From Avidesulfovibrio sp964369685 (GTDB taxonomy: Bacteria; Desulfobacterota; Desulfovibrionia; Desulfovibrionales; Desulfovibrionaceae), in assembly GCA_964369685.1 (NCBI GenBank), contig CAYJFB010000019.1, positions 1 to 40,688 on the forward strand: 40,688 nucleotides of DNA. The letters run 5' to 3'. Numbering within the stretch: the stretch's first letter is position 1; each line of letters opens with the position of its first letter. Below the pieces are notes generated by a model, which was given only the letters and a program-made list of their open reading frames with translations, was not told where the DNA came from and did not search any database. Positions 33,164-40,688 of this stretch are shown here, in pieces. Both the position numbers and the translations under genes were made by a program.

Positions 33164-34099
33164 CTAAGCGACTGCAAAAGCTCCATTTTTTTTATGTCGT
33201 GCAGGTTGGAAAGGGCGTGATGTGGTGTGCTTTTCGATACTGCTGTCAAGGGCGACTTCAACAAGCGCGTCTTCTGCTTCAAGCTTACGCAAAAATTGAT
33301 TATTGAATTGATGCCCTGAGCAAGAAACCGTAAATGCGCCCTCAAGAGGCAAAGAAGCCATGGCCATATCGCCGATAAAATCCAATAATTTGTGACGAAC
33401 AAATTCATCGGGATAGCGCAGTCCCTCGGTATTCAGCACATTTTTGTCATCTAAAACCACAGCGTTGTCCAGTGAGCCACCAAGAGCCAAGCCATTTTGA
33501 CGCAACGCTTCAACCTCATGCAAAAAACCAAATGTGCGCGCTGAAGCCACCTGCGCAAAACGCGCAGGCGTGACATCAAGGCTAAAACGCTGACAACCTA
33601 TGCGCGGATGTGGAAAGTCAATGGCATAATTGACATAAAAAGCACCGGGTGTAGACACAGGTTGCGCATGAATGATTTTATTGCCGTCACGAAATTCAAC
33701 ATGCCGCTTCAAGCGCAAAACACGCCGAGGGCTGTTATAACGCATCAAGCCGACACGTTCAACTTCACGCACAAAAAATGCCGCCGAACCGTCAAGAATA
33801 GGAATTTCGCTACCGGAAATATGAATTTCAATATTGTCAATGCCCAAACCGCGCACTGCCGCCAAAACGTGTTCAACCGTTGAAACATGGACACGTCCGT
33901 TGCCAAGTGTTGTAGCCAACGCTGTCGCCATGACAGCATCGGGGCGCGGCAGAATGCGCTCAACGCCTTCTGCTGTGGCCACAACAAAAACAATCCCTGT
34001 ATTTGCAGGAGCAGGGCTGAGGGTCATATGAACAGGTTTACCGCTATGCAACCCAATGCCGGAGCAGGTGAAGGCTTGTTGTAAGGATGTTTGTCTCAT
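33164..34099 (-). CDS. lpxC: UDP-3-O-acyl-N-acetylglucosamine deacetylase LpxC
   Basis: A 311-aa zinc deacetylase that commits UDP-3-O-acyl-GlcNAc to lipid A synthesis. The N-terminus QTSLQQAFTCSGIGLHSGKPVHM is typical. The zinc ligands are visible as His77 (STVEHVLAA), His236 and Asp240 (HKLLDFIGD), with catalytic Glu76 next to His77. The hydrophobic passage region (residues 190-215, GFLHEVEALRQNGLALGGSLDN) is conserved. GGAGG lies 7 nt before ATG 34099. It shows the organism makes lipid A. It follows prmC with a 124-nt gap and is followed by a terminator. Confidence 0.97.
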   Translation of the reverse strand: MRQTSLQQAFTCSGIGLHSGKPVHMTLSPAPANTGIVFVVATAEGVERILPRPDAVMATALATTLGNGRVHVSTVEHVLAAVRGLGIDNIEIHISGSEIPILDGSAAFFVREVERVGLMRYNSPRRVLRLKRHVEFRDGNKIIHAQPVSTPGAFYVNYAIDFPHPRIGCQRFSLDVTPARFAQVASARTFGFLHEVEALRQNGLALGGSLDNAVVLDDKNVLNTEGLRYPDEFVRHKLLDFIGDMAMASLPLEGAFTVSCSGHQFNNQFLRKLEAEDALVEVALDSSIEKHTTSRPFQPARHKKNGAFAVA

Positions 34100-34223
34100 A
34101 AAGTTCCTCCGTCAGAACGACAGAGAAATTGCAACAAATGTTCCAACATTAAAAAAAAGAAAACATACTGAAATAATACATTTTTTATTTTTTACATACG
34201 ATAAACGGTGTGTGTTTTTGGCA

Positions 34224-35207
34224 TCACTCATTCGTGTTTATATTGTGTATACAGTGAGTCGAACAGGCGTCGACATCATTATTTCTTGAGTAAATGTATG
34301 TATCTTTCTTTATTGCCGACACAAAACGATCTTTTTGAGCCAAATCTTTGTTACAGGAAACGTGTTTCCAAGTGTGACTTTCAAACAACACACAACAGGC
34401 TTGGCCTTGTGTATAGCCGTGCTCAATAAGTAACAGCCCTTGGGGATGTAAAGAGCGTGCTGTTTGCGGAACAAGTTTTTCTATTAATTCCAGACCATTG
34501 GCTGCGCCTGTGTGTTCACCGTATTCATTGTGTCCTTGTTGTCGGCGCAATTCCGGGGTGTTGGGCACAAGGGCTCGACGCGGTTCATAGTCACGCACTT
34601 CAATGGAAAGCGTCGCAAATTCGTGTTCGGCAATGTAGGGGGGATTACTGACAATCAAGTCCACGGAGGTGTCGGCAATGGGTGAAAAACACATGTCGGC
34701 TTGCGTAAACAGCAGGCGCGTGTCCACAGCGTGGCGTTGTGCATTTTTCTTTGCGGTTTTGAGTGCTTGCAAAGAAATATCGCAAGCAATGCCGCGCCAC
34801 AAAGGACGCTCGGCACAAAGTGTGACCGCAAGGCAACCACTGCCTGTACCCCAATCGACAAAACAAAGCGGAGAATCCTTCGGGAAATGATTGAGAGCAT
34901 AATCAACAAGCAATTCTGTTTCGGGACGCGGCACCAACGTTGCGGGATTGACCCAAAAATCTCGTCCATAGAATTCACGTTGTCCCAGAAGATAGGCAAC
35001 AGGTTCGCCCTCCTCACGACGGCGCAACAGGCCTTTGAGTTGCTGAAGTTGTGTTTCGGACAGAAGCGTATCGGGATGGCTGATGCAGTACACACGATCA
35101 AAATCGGTGACTTTTGTAAGCAGTAATAATGCAGAAAGCCGCGGCGAATCAATCGCACTCAAAGTCAAACGTTGTGTTGCTTCTGCAAGCCATGCTGAGA
35201 TTGTCAT
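34224..35207 (-). CDS. prmC: Peptide chain release factor N5-glutamine methyltransferase PrmC (HemK)
   Basis: A 327-aa SAM-dependent methyltransferase that methylates the GGQ glutamine of release factors. ATG 35207 is preferred over the upstream in-frame start at 35264, which lies in the terminator hairpin; its ribosome binding site is weak. An N-terminal helical domain (~1-85) is followed by REFYGRDF, the LVPRPETELLVDYAL motif, the SAM loop VDWGTGSGCLAVTL, and the catalytic NPPY (VSNPPYIAE). There is an extra ~25-residue loop (PNTPELRRQQGHNEYGEH) and a ~20-residue tail beyond the usual DLAQKDRF end, giving 327 aa instead of about 280. Confidence 0.93.
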   Translation of the reverse strand: MTISAWLAEATQRLTLSAIDSPRLSALLLLTKVTDFDRVYCISHPDTLLSETQLQQLKGLLRRREEGEPVAYLLGQREFYGRDFWVNPATLVPRPETELLVDYALNHFPKDSPLCFVDWGTGSGCLAVTLCAERPLWRGIACDISLQALKTAKKNAQRHAVDTRLLFTQADMCFSPIADTSVDLIVSNPPYIAEHEFATLSIEVRDYEPRRALVPNTPELRRQQGHNEYGEHTGAANGLELIEKLVPQTARSLHPQGLLLIEHGYTQGQACCVLFESHTWKHVSCNKDLAQKDRFVSAIKKDTYIYSRNNDVDACSTHCIHNINTNE

Positions 35208-35232
35208 AACAGGCTCTATTTTTATTGGTACC

Positions 35233-35261
35233 AAAAAACGGGAGGGGGGAGGAATCCCCCC
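35233..35261 (-). terminator. Intrinsic terminator downstream of eutC
   Basis: GGGGGGA (35244-35250) and TCCCCCC (35255-35261) form a 7-bp GC stem with a 4-nt loop. On the minus strand it is followed by CCTCCCG and then TTTTTT (complement of 35233-35238). It ends the eutB-eutC transcript before prmC. Confidence 0.7.
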
Positions 35262-35270
35262 CAAGAAAAA

Positions 35271-36251
35271 CTACAAGACCAAATCCATACCGCTCACTTG
35301 TTTCTCGAGCATCATCTTGATGATGTCGGCGATGTAAGAGCCTGCTTCAACAGCAGGGGTGCCGCCACGGTAAATATTTGAAACCACAGTGCGTTTGGCT
35401 TCGGGAATGTCCGTATAGGCTTTGTAGCATGTGTACGCCGAGAGGCTTTCTGAAGTGACAAGTCCGGGACGTTCACCAATCAACGAACACACAACCTCCG
35501 CACCCGTCGCTTCACTGATGCAGTCTTGTACCGGAACCCGCGCCCAACGCACAAAAAGAGGCGGAGCCACTTCAATTCCATGACGTTTCAAACCCGCAAC
35601 CAAAGATTTATACGTATCGGGACCGTTGTTTTCAAGTGCGGTGGAAGAAAGCCCGTCGGCAAAGATGACCACCACTTTCGGGTTGGGGCCGATCAGTTTA
35701 CGGATATTGTCCAATTGATCCTGCGGAATGCGACGTCCCAAATCGGGGCGACGCAGATATTCATCGCGATCGGTACAACAACTGGTGAACACAGGCAATT
35801 TCATGTTCTCAAGAAACGCTTGCGACACATCACCAAACGCAGCATCGACAGCGGCGGCATGGTCAGCGGCAAAACGCAATAAACTTTTGGTTTTATTCCG
35901 CGGCCCCGTACGTTCAAGACACAAGCGTGCGGGACTTGATTTTTGCAAGCGGTCAAGCGCAACGGGGTCTTTGGGATTTTTAAAAGGAATCAACGAATAC
36001 ATATTCAGTTCACGAATATCAGGCAGGACATTGTCATCGTCTGCTGCTGTGGCAATATTTGTCGGCTGGGCATTGTGCGCAGGAAGCACGGACGGTGTTT
36101 CGCTGCCGATCACTTCTATATGAATACAAAGATTTTGTGCCGCTTCTCTGGCTGCGGGCGTGATCACCGCGTCTGCATTCACCAGAATGCGTCCTTGTTC
36201 AGCTTGAATGGCATTCATCACATCTTCTTGAGTGATAAGTTGTCTGTTCAC
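35271..36251 (-). CDS. eutC: Ethanolamine ammonia-lyase light chain EutC
   Basis: A 326-aa small subunit of adenosylcobalamin-dependent ethanolamine ammonia-lyase, which converts ethanolamine to acetaldehyde and ammonia. It starts at GTG 36251; the upstream GGAGCTCTTTGA repeats the eutB leader. The first ~45 residues (VMNAIQAEQGRILVNADAVI, ITPAAREAAQNLCIHIEV) are an N-terminal extension of the kind that carries ITPSAR-like segments. The core ARLCLERTGPRNKTKSLLRFAADHAAAVDAAFGDV (in two parts) and DRDEYLRRPDLGRRI are conserved EutC blocks. It is 62 nt after eutB, and a terminator follows. Confidence 0.96.
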   Translation of the reverse strand: MNRQLITQEDVMNAIQAEQGRILVNADAVITPAAREAAQNLCIHIEVIGSETPSVLPAHNAQPTNIATAADDDNVLPDIRELNMYSLIPFKNPKDPVALDRLQKSSPARLCLERTGPRNKTKSLLRFAADHAAAVDAAFGDVSQAFLENMKLPVFTSCCTDRDEYLRRPDLGRRIPQDQLDNIRKLIGPNPKVVVIFADGLSSTALENNGPDTYKSLVAGLKRHGIEVAPPLFVRWARVPVQDCISEATGAEVVCSLIGERPGLVTSESLSAYTCYKAYTDIPEAKRTVVSNIYRGGTPAVEAGSYIADIIKMMLEKQVSGMDLVL

Positions 36252-36281
36252 GTCAAAGAGCTCCTTCAGGTTGAGTCCTCA

Positions 36282-36312
36282 AGAGGCACTGCCTCTGCGA
36301 GGCTATGGCCTC
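36282..36312 (-). repeat. Two short palindromes in the eutB-eutC gap
   Basis: AGAGGCA-C-TGCCTCT (36282-36296) and GAGGC-tatg-GCCTC (36299-36312, with one extra spacer base) lie back to back between the eutB stop and the eutC start. They may set mRNA stability or subunit ratio. There is no T-tail. Confidence 0.4.
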
Positions 36313-36313
36313 A

Positions 36314-37684
36314 TTAGCGGGTCACAAAAAATGAGGCGTCGCCGGCTTTGGCGGTCAACACACCTTTTTCGTCCATCAAATCATGTTTCATCAACCACTT
36401 GTGGAACTCCGGAGCAGGCAATAAACCGGCAAGTTCACGCAAAGCGGCGTTGTCTTGATAACTGGTGTCTTGATAGGCGAGCATCACATCATCACTCATG
36501 GGCAGTGCCATAAAGAAGTTTGCGCCGGCCATGGTTAATAACATGGTTGCCGTTTCCTGATCGTTTTGATCAATGGGGGTATGGTTGGTATAGCACGGCG
36601 CCGCACCCATGGGCAGGCCTGTCAATTTTCCCATAAAGTGGTCTTCGAGGCTTGCACGAATCACTTGGCGACCGTCATAGAGGGTTTCAGAGCCGATAAA
36701 GCCTGAAACATTGTTCACCATAAAGGGTTTAAAGGCTTTGCAGAAGGCGTAACAACGCGCTTCAAGCGTCACCATATCGACGCCACACGCGGTATTGATC
36801 GACATTTCAGAACCTTGTCCCGTTTCAAAATACATACGGTTTGGCCCTTTGGAGACACCTTTTTCCATAATCAGGTCATAGGCTTCCGTGATCAGTGTCG
36901 CATCGATACCGAAGGCTTTGTTCGCGGATTCGGTGCCTGCGACGCTTTGGAAGAACATGGAAGAGGGCGCGCCTTGATTGACCGCATGCATTTGGGTTGT
37001 GACGTGTGCCAAAACGCAATTTTGTGTCGGTATTTCCCAACGTTGAATCAACTCCCATACCGAGCCGAGGATGCGTTTTGCATTTTCGACACCATCGTCC
37101 ACGGGATTGATACCGATCACGGCATCGCCTTGCCCGAAAGAAAGACCTTCCATGGCAGAGGCCAAAATGCCTTCGATTTCATCGGCGGGGTGGTTTGGTT
37201 GAATGCGTGAGGAGAGCGTCCCGGGCAAACCGATGGTTGTGACACATGTTGAAGGCACTCGAATTTTTTTTGCGCCATAAACCAAATCCATGGAGGTCAT
37301 GAGTTTGGCTACCGCAGCGACACATTCGGGAGTCAGGCCACGACTGAGCGTAAGAATGTCGTCACCTGTTGTTTCGTGACTGAGAATATAGTCACGCAAT
37401 TCACCGACAGTCATGTTTTTGATACGGGCATGTATGGTTTCATCAACAAGCGCTTGTGAAACGCGTGTGACTTCATCTTGTTCGTAAGGCACCGAAGGAT
37501 TTTCACGCAATGCGCCGAGCGTAATTTCAGAAAGAACGATCTGTGCCGCAACGCGTTCGGAGGCACTCTGCGCGGCAATGCCCATGATTACGTCGCCGGA
37601 TTTTTCCTGATTCGCCTTGGCCAACACCGCATTGAGCGATGGAAAAGTATAGGTTTTGCCTGAAAGACGTGTTTTCAAGATCAT
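36314..37684 (-). CDS. eutB: Ethanolamine ammonia-lyase heavy chain EutB
   Basis: A 456-aa large subunit carrying the TIM-barrel active site for adenosylcobalamin and ethanolamine. ATG 37684 gives the family's usual length (about 453 aa) and starts MILKTRLSGKTYTF. GGAG lies 8 nt upstream, and the longer frame to 37789 is rejected. Conserved blocks include SLNAVLAKANQEKSGDVIMGIAA, QAVGIN-type GDAVIGINPVDD, MFFQSVAGTESANKAFGID, MYFETGQGSEMS and PMGAAPCYTNH, split here to short lengths. With EutC it forms the (alpha-beta)6 enzyme. No eutA or microcompartment genes are in the window. Confidence 0.97.
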   Translation of the reverse strand: MILKTRLSGKTYTFPSLNAVLAKANQEKSGDVIMGIAAQSASERVAAQIVLSEITLGALRENPSVPYEQDEVTRVSQALVDETIHARIKNMTVGELRDYILSHETTGDDILTLSRGLTPECVAAVAKLMTSMDLVYGAKKIRVPSTCVTTIGLPGTLSSRIQPNHPADEIEGILASAMEGLSFGQGDAVIGINPVDDGVENAKRILGSVWELIQRWEIPTQNCVLAHVTTQMHAVNQGAPSSMFFQSVAGTESANKAFGIDATLITEAYDLIMEKGVSKGPNRMYFETGQGSEMSINTACGVDMVTLEARCYAFCKAFKPFMVNNVSGFIGSETLYDGRQVIRASLEDHFMGKLTGLPMGAAPCYTNHTPIDQNDQETATMLLTMAGANFFMALPMSDDVMLAYQDTSYQDNAALRELAGLLPAPEFHKWLMKHDLMDEKGVLTAKAGDASFFVTR

Positions 37685-37904
37685 CAAAGAGCTCCCTGGT
37701 GAAAAAAGATGGAGATAGAATAAAACGGGCTTGAAGCAAACCACAGGGGGTAAATCAAAAAAAATATATACCGTAACAACAATGCTCAATGAAAACGATC
37801 AAAGAGGTTCGTTTAAGAGTCTGTAACGATTTACATCATACCATACCCTCACAAAAAAATAAAGTCTTCACGGCATGGATGTATATAAAACGGCACAGAT
37901 CTTA

Positions 37905-37920
37905 AGCAAAGTTTATTCCA
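37905..37920 (-). promoter_or_regulatory. Sigma-54 (-24/-12) promoter for eutBC
   Basis: On the minus strand TGGAATAAACTTTGCT (37920 to 37905) has the invariant GG and GC exactly 10 nt apart, with TTGCT at -12. The transcript would start near 37894, about 210 nt before eutB. The divergent gene encodes a sigma-54-dependent activator, which fits. The -24 half is TGGAA rather than TGGCA. Confidence 0.6.
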
Positions 37921-38040
37921 TATTGACAGATTTGGCTGATTTTTTGTTTTTTTCCAAACAAACGTTTCGCGAATATTTTTTCTTTGTGTCAAAATAAAAC
38001 GTTTTAAAAAATGAAAAACAGCCTGCTTGACGAAGAACTT

Positions 38041-38062
38041 TGTTTCGTGTCATCTTGAAACA
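38041..38062 (+). promoter_or_regulatory. Candidate activator-binding site (UAS)
   Basis: TGTTTC (38041-38046) and GAAACA (38057-38062) form an inverted repeat with 10 nt between, about 120 nt upstream of the sigma-54 -24 element. That is the usual distance for enhancer-binding proteins, and the site is 60 nt before the regulator's own ATG. Other short palindromes nearby are TAAAACGTTTTA (37995-38006) and TTCGCGAA (37966-37973). The rest of the 437-nt divergent region (37685-38121) shows no gene. Confidence 0.4.
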
Positions 38063-38121
38063 CTAATACATTCTATTGCAGAAAAGAACGTATCAAAAAG
38101 CGACAGACAGGAGCCATAAAG

Positions 38122-40104
38122 ATGACCCCAAACGGATTTAGAATGCGCTATACAAGGCGTCTTTGGGAACAATTCACACAAGGAACGCCAATCACGACAG
38201 AAGGTTTACCTGATCATGTGTATCGTTCGTGGCTTGCTTGTCAAGCCAAGGGGTTGAGCCCCGAAGGCATTCCCGAACCCATGCGTTTGAATGCAGAAGA
38301 GCTTGAGGCCATACGGGAAGAATATCGCGAAATTATTGAGATTGCAAAACCTGTGCTCAACATGATTTTGCTTTCGACAAGCGAAACCGATCCCATTGTC
38401 ATTTTGACATCGGCGACGGGAGTTATTTTACATGTTACGGGTGACGAGTCGTCTGTCAGTGTGCAGGAGAAATTTTACAACACGCCCGGTGTTGTGTGTG
38501 ATGAAAGTTTGCTTGACGCGCGTGCAACAACGTTGACAATGAAAGAAAATAAGCCGCTTTCATTATGTGGGAGTGAGCATTATTTTGAAATTTTTCATGA
38601 ATCGTTGTGTTATGCGGCACCGATTTGTGATCACACACAACACATTGTGGGTTCGATTTCGATTGCGTCTTCGTTGAAGCAATACCATCCGCACACCATG
38701 GCAATGTTAAGCGCTGCGGCCGAAAACATCAGTATGCAACTGGCAAAAAAAGTTGAAGACAATCGAAAAAAGTATTTAAGTTCTTTAATTTATTCTATTT
38801 GCAATACAATTCCTGACGGTATTGTTGCGCTCGACATGAACAATCATGTGACATATGTGAATCGTTATGCCGAAGAAATATTCAGCCATACAGAAAAAGA
38901 CATGCTCGGCAAACCAATTTCAGACTTCATTCATAGTTCAAGTTTACATGATTTATTACAGGCCCTTGCAGTACGCAAACAGCGCAACGTGTCTATTCAA
39001 GCCAAGAACACCAGCCTTGACAAAAAATATTTGTGTCGTGTGCAACCATTTACGGATAATGCCAAAACGGTTGGTGCGACGCTTTTCTTGGCTTCTGATG
39101 AACAGATTTTGAAAGGCTTGAGTCATGTTGGCGGCAACAGGGCGCACTATCGCTTTGAAGACATTTTAGGCAATTCTCCGCAAATAAGAAGCTGTATCCA
39201 GTTGGCGAAGCGCGTGGCCAAAAAGGCCACACGGATTTTACTGACAGGAGAAAGCGGCACAGGGAAGGAATTGTTTGCACAGGCAATACACAATGCAGGC
39301 CCACGACAAGGGAGACCTTTTGTGGCGATTTCATGTGCATCTATTCCGCGAGAATTGGTTGAAGCGGAGCTCTTCGGTTATGTTGGCGGTGCATTTACCG
39401 GTGCGAGCAAGAGCGGCGCGGTGGGCAAATTTGAATTGGCGCAAAACGGCACGTTGTTTTTGGATGAAATCAACAGCTTACCGTTGGAGGCACAAGGCAA
39501 GCTGTTGCGCGCTTTACAGCAAAATGAAATCATTCGTGTCGGAGGCAAAGCACCCATCGCGGTGAATGTTCATATTATTGCGGCAACCAACGCCAATCTT
39601 TCAGATCTTGTGGCAGCACACATGTTTCGCGACGATCTTCTTTATCGGATAAACAGTGTGGAAATCCACATTCCGCCACTGCGAGAGCGCACACAAGACG
39701 TTGAAATATTGATCAAACACTTTATTAATTATTATGCAAAATTACAAAACAGAACCGTCACAATTTCGCCTCAATGGTTGCATTACATGGTACAACATCA
39801 ATGGCTCGGGAATGTGCGTGAACTTGAAAATGCGTGTGAATACGCAATGATCGTGTGTGAAGACGACACGCTTTTGCCAAAACATCTACCAACCAATATC
39901 GGGGTGCAAGAAGAGCAACATGAAAAAGACCTGCTGCATTGCGTACACGTTGACGACGCCTATAAACAATGGCTTGTGGAAATCATGGCCGCATGCGGAG
40001 GAAACATCACACAAGCCGCAGAAAAATTTGGACTCTCTCGAAGCACACTCTATCGTAAACTCAAAAAATACGATCTCGTTCGAGACGCCTTCCGTAATCG
40101 GTAA
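38122..40104 (+). CDS. Sigma-54-dependent AcoR-type transcriptional activator (probable eut regulator)
   Basis: A 660-aa enhancer-binding protein. ATG 38122 follows AGGAG. The N-terminal ~230 residues are a GAF-like sensor with the AcoR-type opening (PDHVYRSWLACQAKGLSPEG). A PAS domain follows (~225-340, ICNTIPDGIVALDMNNHVTYVN). The AAA+ sigma-54 domain has Walker A GESGTGKE (~376-383), the sigma-54-contacting GAFTGA loop (423-428), Walker B GTLFLDEI and the arginine-finger region LLYRINSVEIHIPPLRER. The C-terminus has a Fis-type helix-turn-helix (~627-651, NITQAAEKFGLSRSTLYRKL). It is divergent from eutBC, so it probably activates them in response to ethanolamine or a related signal. The effector molecule is an inference. 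Confidence 0.94.
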   Translation: MTPNGFRMRYTRRLWEQFTQGTPITTEGLPDHVYRSWLACQAKGLSPEGIPEPMRLNAEELEAIREEYREIIEIAKPVLNMILLSTSETDPIVILTSATGVILHVTGDESSVSVQEKFYNTPGVVCDESLLDARATTLTMKENKPLSLCGSEHYFEIFHESLCYAAPICDHTQHIVGSISIASSLKQYHPHTMAMLSAAAENISMQLAKKVEDNRKKYLSSLIYSICNTIPDGIVALDMNNHVTYVNRYAEEIFSHTEKDMLGKPISDFIHSSSLHDLLQALAVRKQRNVSIQAKNTSLDKKYLCRVQPFTDNAKTVGATLFLASDEQILKGLSHVGGNRAHYRFEDILGNSPQIRSCIQLAKRVAKKATRILLTGESGTGKELFAQAIHNAGPRQGRPFVAISCASIPRELVEAELFGYVGGAFTGASKSGAVGKFELAQNGTLFLDEINSLPLEAQGKLLRALQQNEIIRVGGKAPIAVNVHIIAATNANLSDLVAAHMFRDDLLYRINSVEIHIPPLRERTQDVEILIKHFINYYAKLQNRTVTISPQWLHYMVQHQWLGNVRELENACEYAMIVCEDDTLLPKHLPTNIGVQEEQHEKDLLHCVHVDDAYKQWLVEIMAACGGNITQAAEKFGLSRSTLYRKLKKYDLVRDAFRNR

Positions 40105-40134
40105 TCCCTCATTATTTTTTCTGAAAAACAACCC

Positions 40135-40641
40135 CTATGAAGGCAACCCAACAAGTTGAATAATCCGCACAACATACCCTTTGGGTACAATGCCAGCCAA
40201 CTGTTCATTGGCAAGATCGACACCGGAATGTTTGACAACATTGGCAAGCCCCGCAGAGGCACAATACAATCCGACATTTTGATATATAGAACCGACATGC
40301 ATGTCATTAAATTTGTCGTCAGCAGGGGCGGCATAGATCAGTGTCAACGGAGCCTTAAATCTTTCTTGCAAATTTTTATCAGAAACACGTTCAAGCGTGT
40401 GTTTTTTTGCGTCATAGAACCAAATCCCCGTATCCATAGCGGCATAAACGGCTACGGCTTGTTTATTGTGGGCTGTAGGTACAGTACGCTTGCCACTGTC
40501 ACGGTTGATCCCCCACGCCGCCCAAAGAAGGTTTGAGACCTCTTGTTGTGAAAGCGCCGTATCGCTAAAACGGCGTGTGCTCTGACGCTTGTCAAGCGCC
40601 TGCATCAGAGAGAGTCCGTGTTCTTTTTCAACCGTCGGCAC
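40135..40641 (-). CDS. Nitroreductase-family protein (N-terminus unclear)
   Basis: At least 168 aa from GTG 40641. It has the nitroreductase-family signatures LMQALDKRQSTRRFSDTALSQQEVSNLLWAAWGIN (in two parts), NVGLYCASAGLAN, and the end LAGIVPKGYVVRIIQLVGLP. Such proteins bind FMN and reduce nitro or quinone compounds, though this SagB/Acg-like short branch often lacks known activity. Many relatives start with a signal peptide. Here the upstream frame is closed by TAA at about 40664-40666, so either it starts at GTG 40641 without a signal peptide, or a frameshift or the window edge hides it. It is convergent with the eut regulator, separated by 30 nt. Confidence 0.75.
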   Translation of the reverse strand: MPTVEKEHGLSLMQALDKRQSTRRFSDTALSQQEVSNLLWAAWGINRDSGKRTVPTAHNKQAVAVYAAMDTGIWFYDAKKHTLERVSDKNLQERFKAPLTLIYAAPADDKFNDMHVGSIYQNVGLYCASAGLANVVKHSGVDLANEQLAGIVPKGYVVRIIQLVGLPS

Positions 40642-40688
40642 AAAACTTTGCGCCTTACGCCTTGCGTTTTATATCAATAAGTTATAGT

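Noticed and set aside
32851..33408. 185-aa minus-strand frame overlapping the lpxC 3' end
   Set aside because: It is out of frame with lpxC, runs through the terminator hairpin, has no ribosome binding site, and is rich in Cys, Phe and Leu in a way typical of shadow frames.

Overview
The window is a Gram-negative chromosome segment. It carries the lipid A enzyme LpxC, an outer-membrane secretin, and a sigma-54-type activator next to ethanolamine ammonia-lyase genes. It suggests a gut- or host-associated proteobacterium or Desulfovibrionaceae-like organism (Lawsonia/Bilophila relatives came to mind). That taxonomic guess is an inference from gene content, not a measurement. Two runs of exactly 100 N mark scaffold gaps in a draft, probably short-read, assembly.

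Region 1 (1-15327, + strand) is a type III secretion system (T3SS) locus. It starts with two coiled-coil secreted-protein candidates and a CesT-like chaperone. The core genes follow in Yersinia-like order: sctC, sctD (with FHA domain), an SctE-like protein, sctF (needle), sctG (TPR chaperone), an unknown 87-aa protein in the H position, sctI, sctJ, sctK, sctL, sctN, sctO, sctP (ruler with 18-residue repeats, broken by gap 1), sctQ (with a likely internal start) and sctR.

Region 2 (15328-20063) interrupts the export-gate genes. Between sctR and sctS lie a large A-rich gene, a small acidic-protein gene and a decayed IS3-family transposase that itself carries a small MITE-like insertion. The large gene is split by gap 2 only because the same 55 bp sits on both sides. 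Rejoined, it encodes one 866-aa protein whose C-terminal part has the landmarks of a PI3K/PI4K- or HipA/CtkA-like kinase fold. It is a candidate T3SS effector. sctT, sctU and sctV are not in the window.

Region 3 (20238-32789, - strand) is a sugar/glycan cluster of ten genes. It holds an SPASM-type radical SAM enzyme, a two-subunit TPP-dependent E1 dehydrogenase, a second radical SAM/SPASM enzyme, two tandem GT41-like (O-GlcNAc-transferase-like) glycosyltransferases, a sugar nucleotidyltransferase, an NDP-sugar dehydratase/epimerase, a GmhA-like SIS isomerase, and a fused nucleotidyltransferase-PfkB kinase with the reverse domain order of HldE. Together they look like a pathway making a nucleotide-activated, possibly branched or modified heptose-type sugar and transferring it to protein or glycan. 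I do not recognise this combination as a characterised system.

Region 4 (33164-40641) is mostly housekeeping and metabolism: lpxC, prmC, eutC and eutB on the - strand, a divergent sigma-54-dependent activator on the + strand, and a nitroreductase-family gene at the right edge. The eutB upstream region has a good sigma-54 -24/-12 site and an inverted repeat suited to be the activator's binding site.
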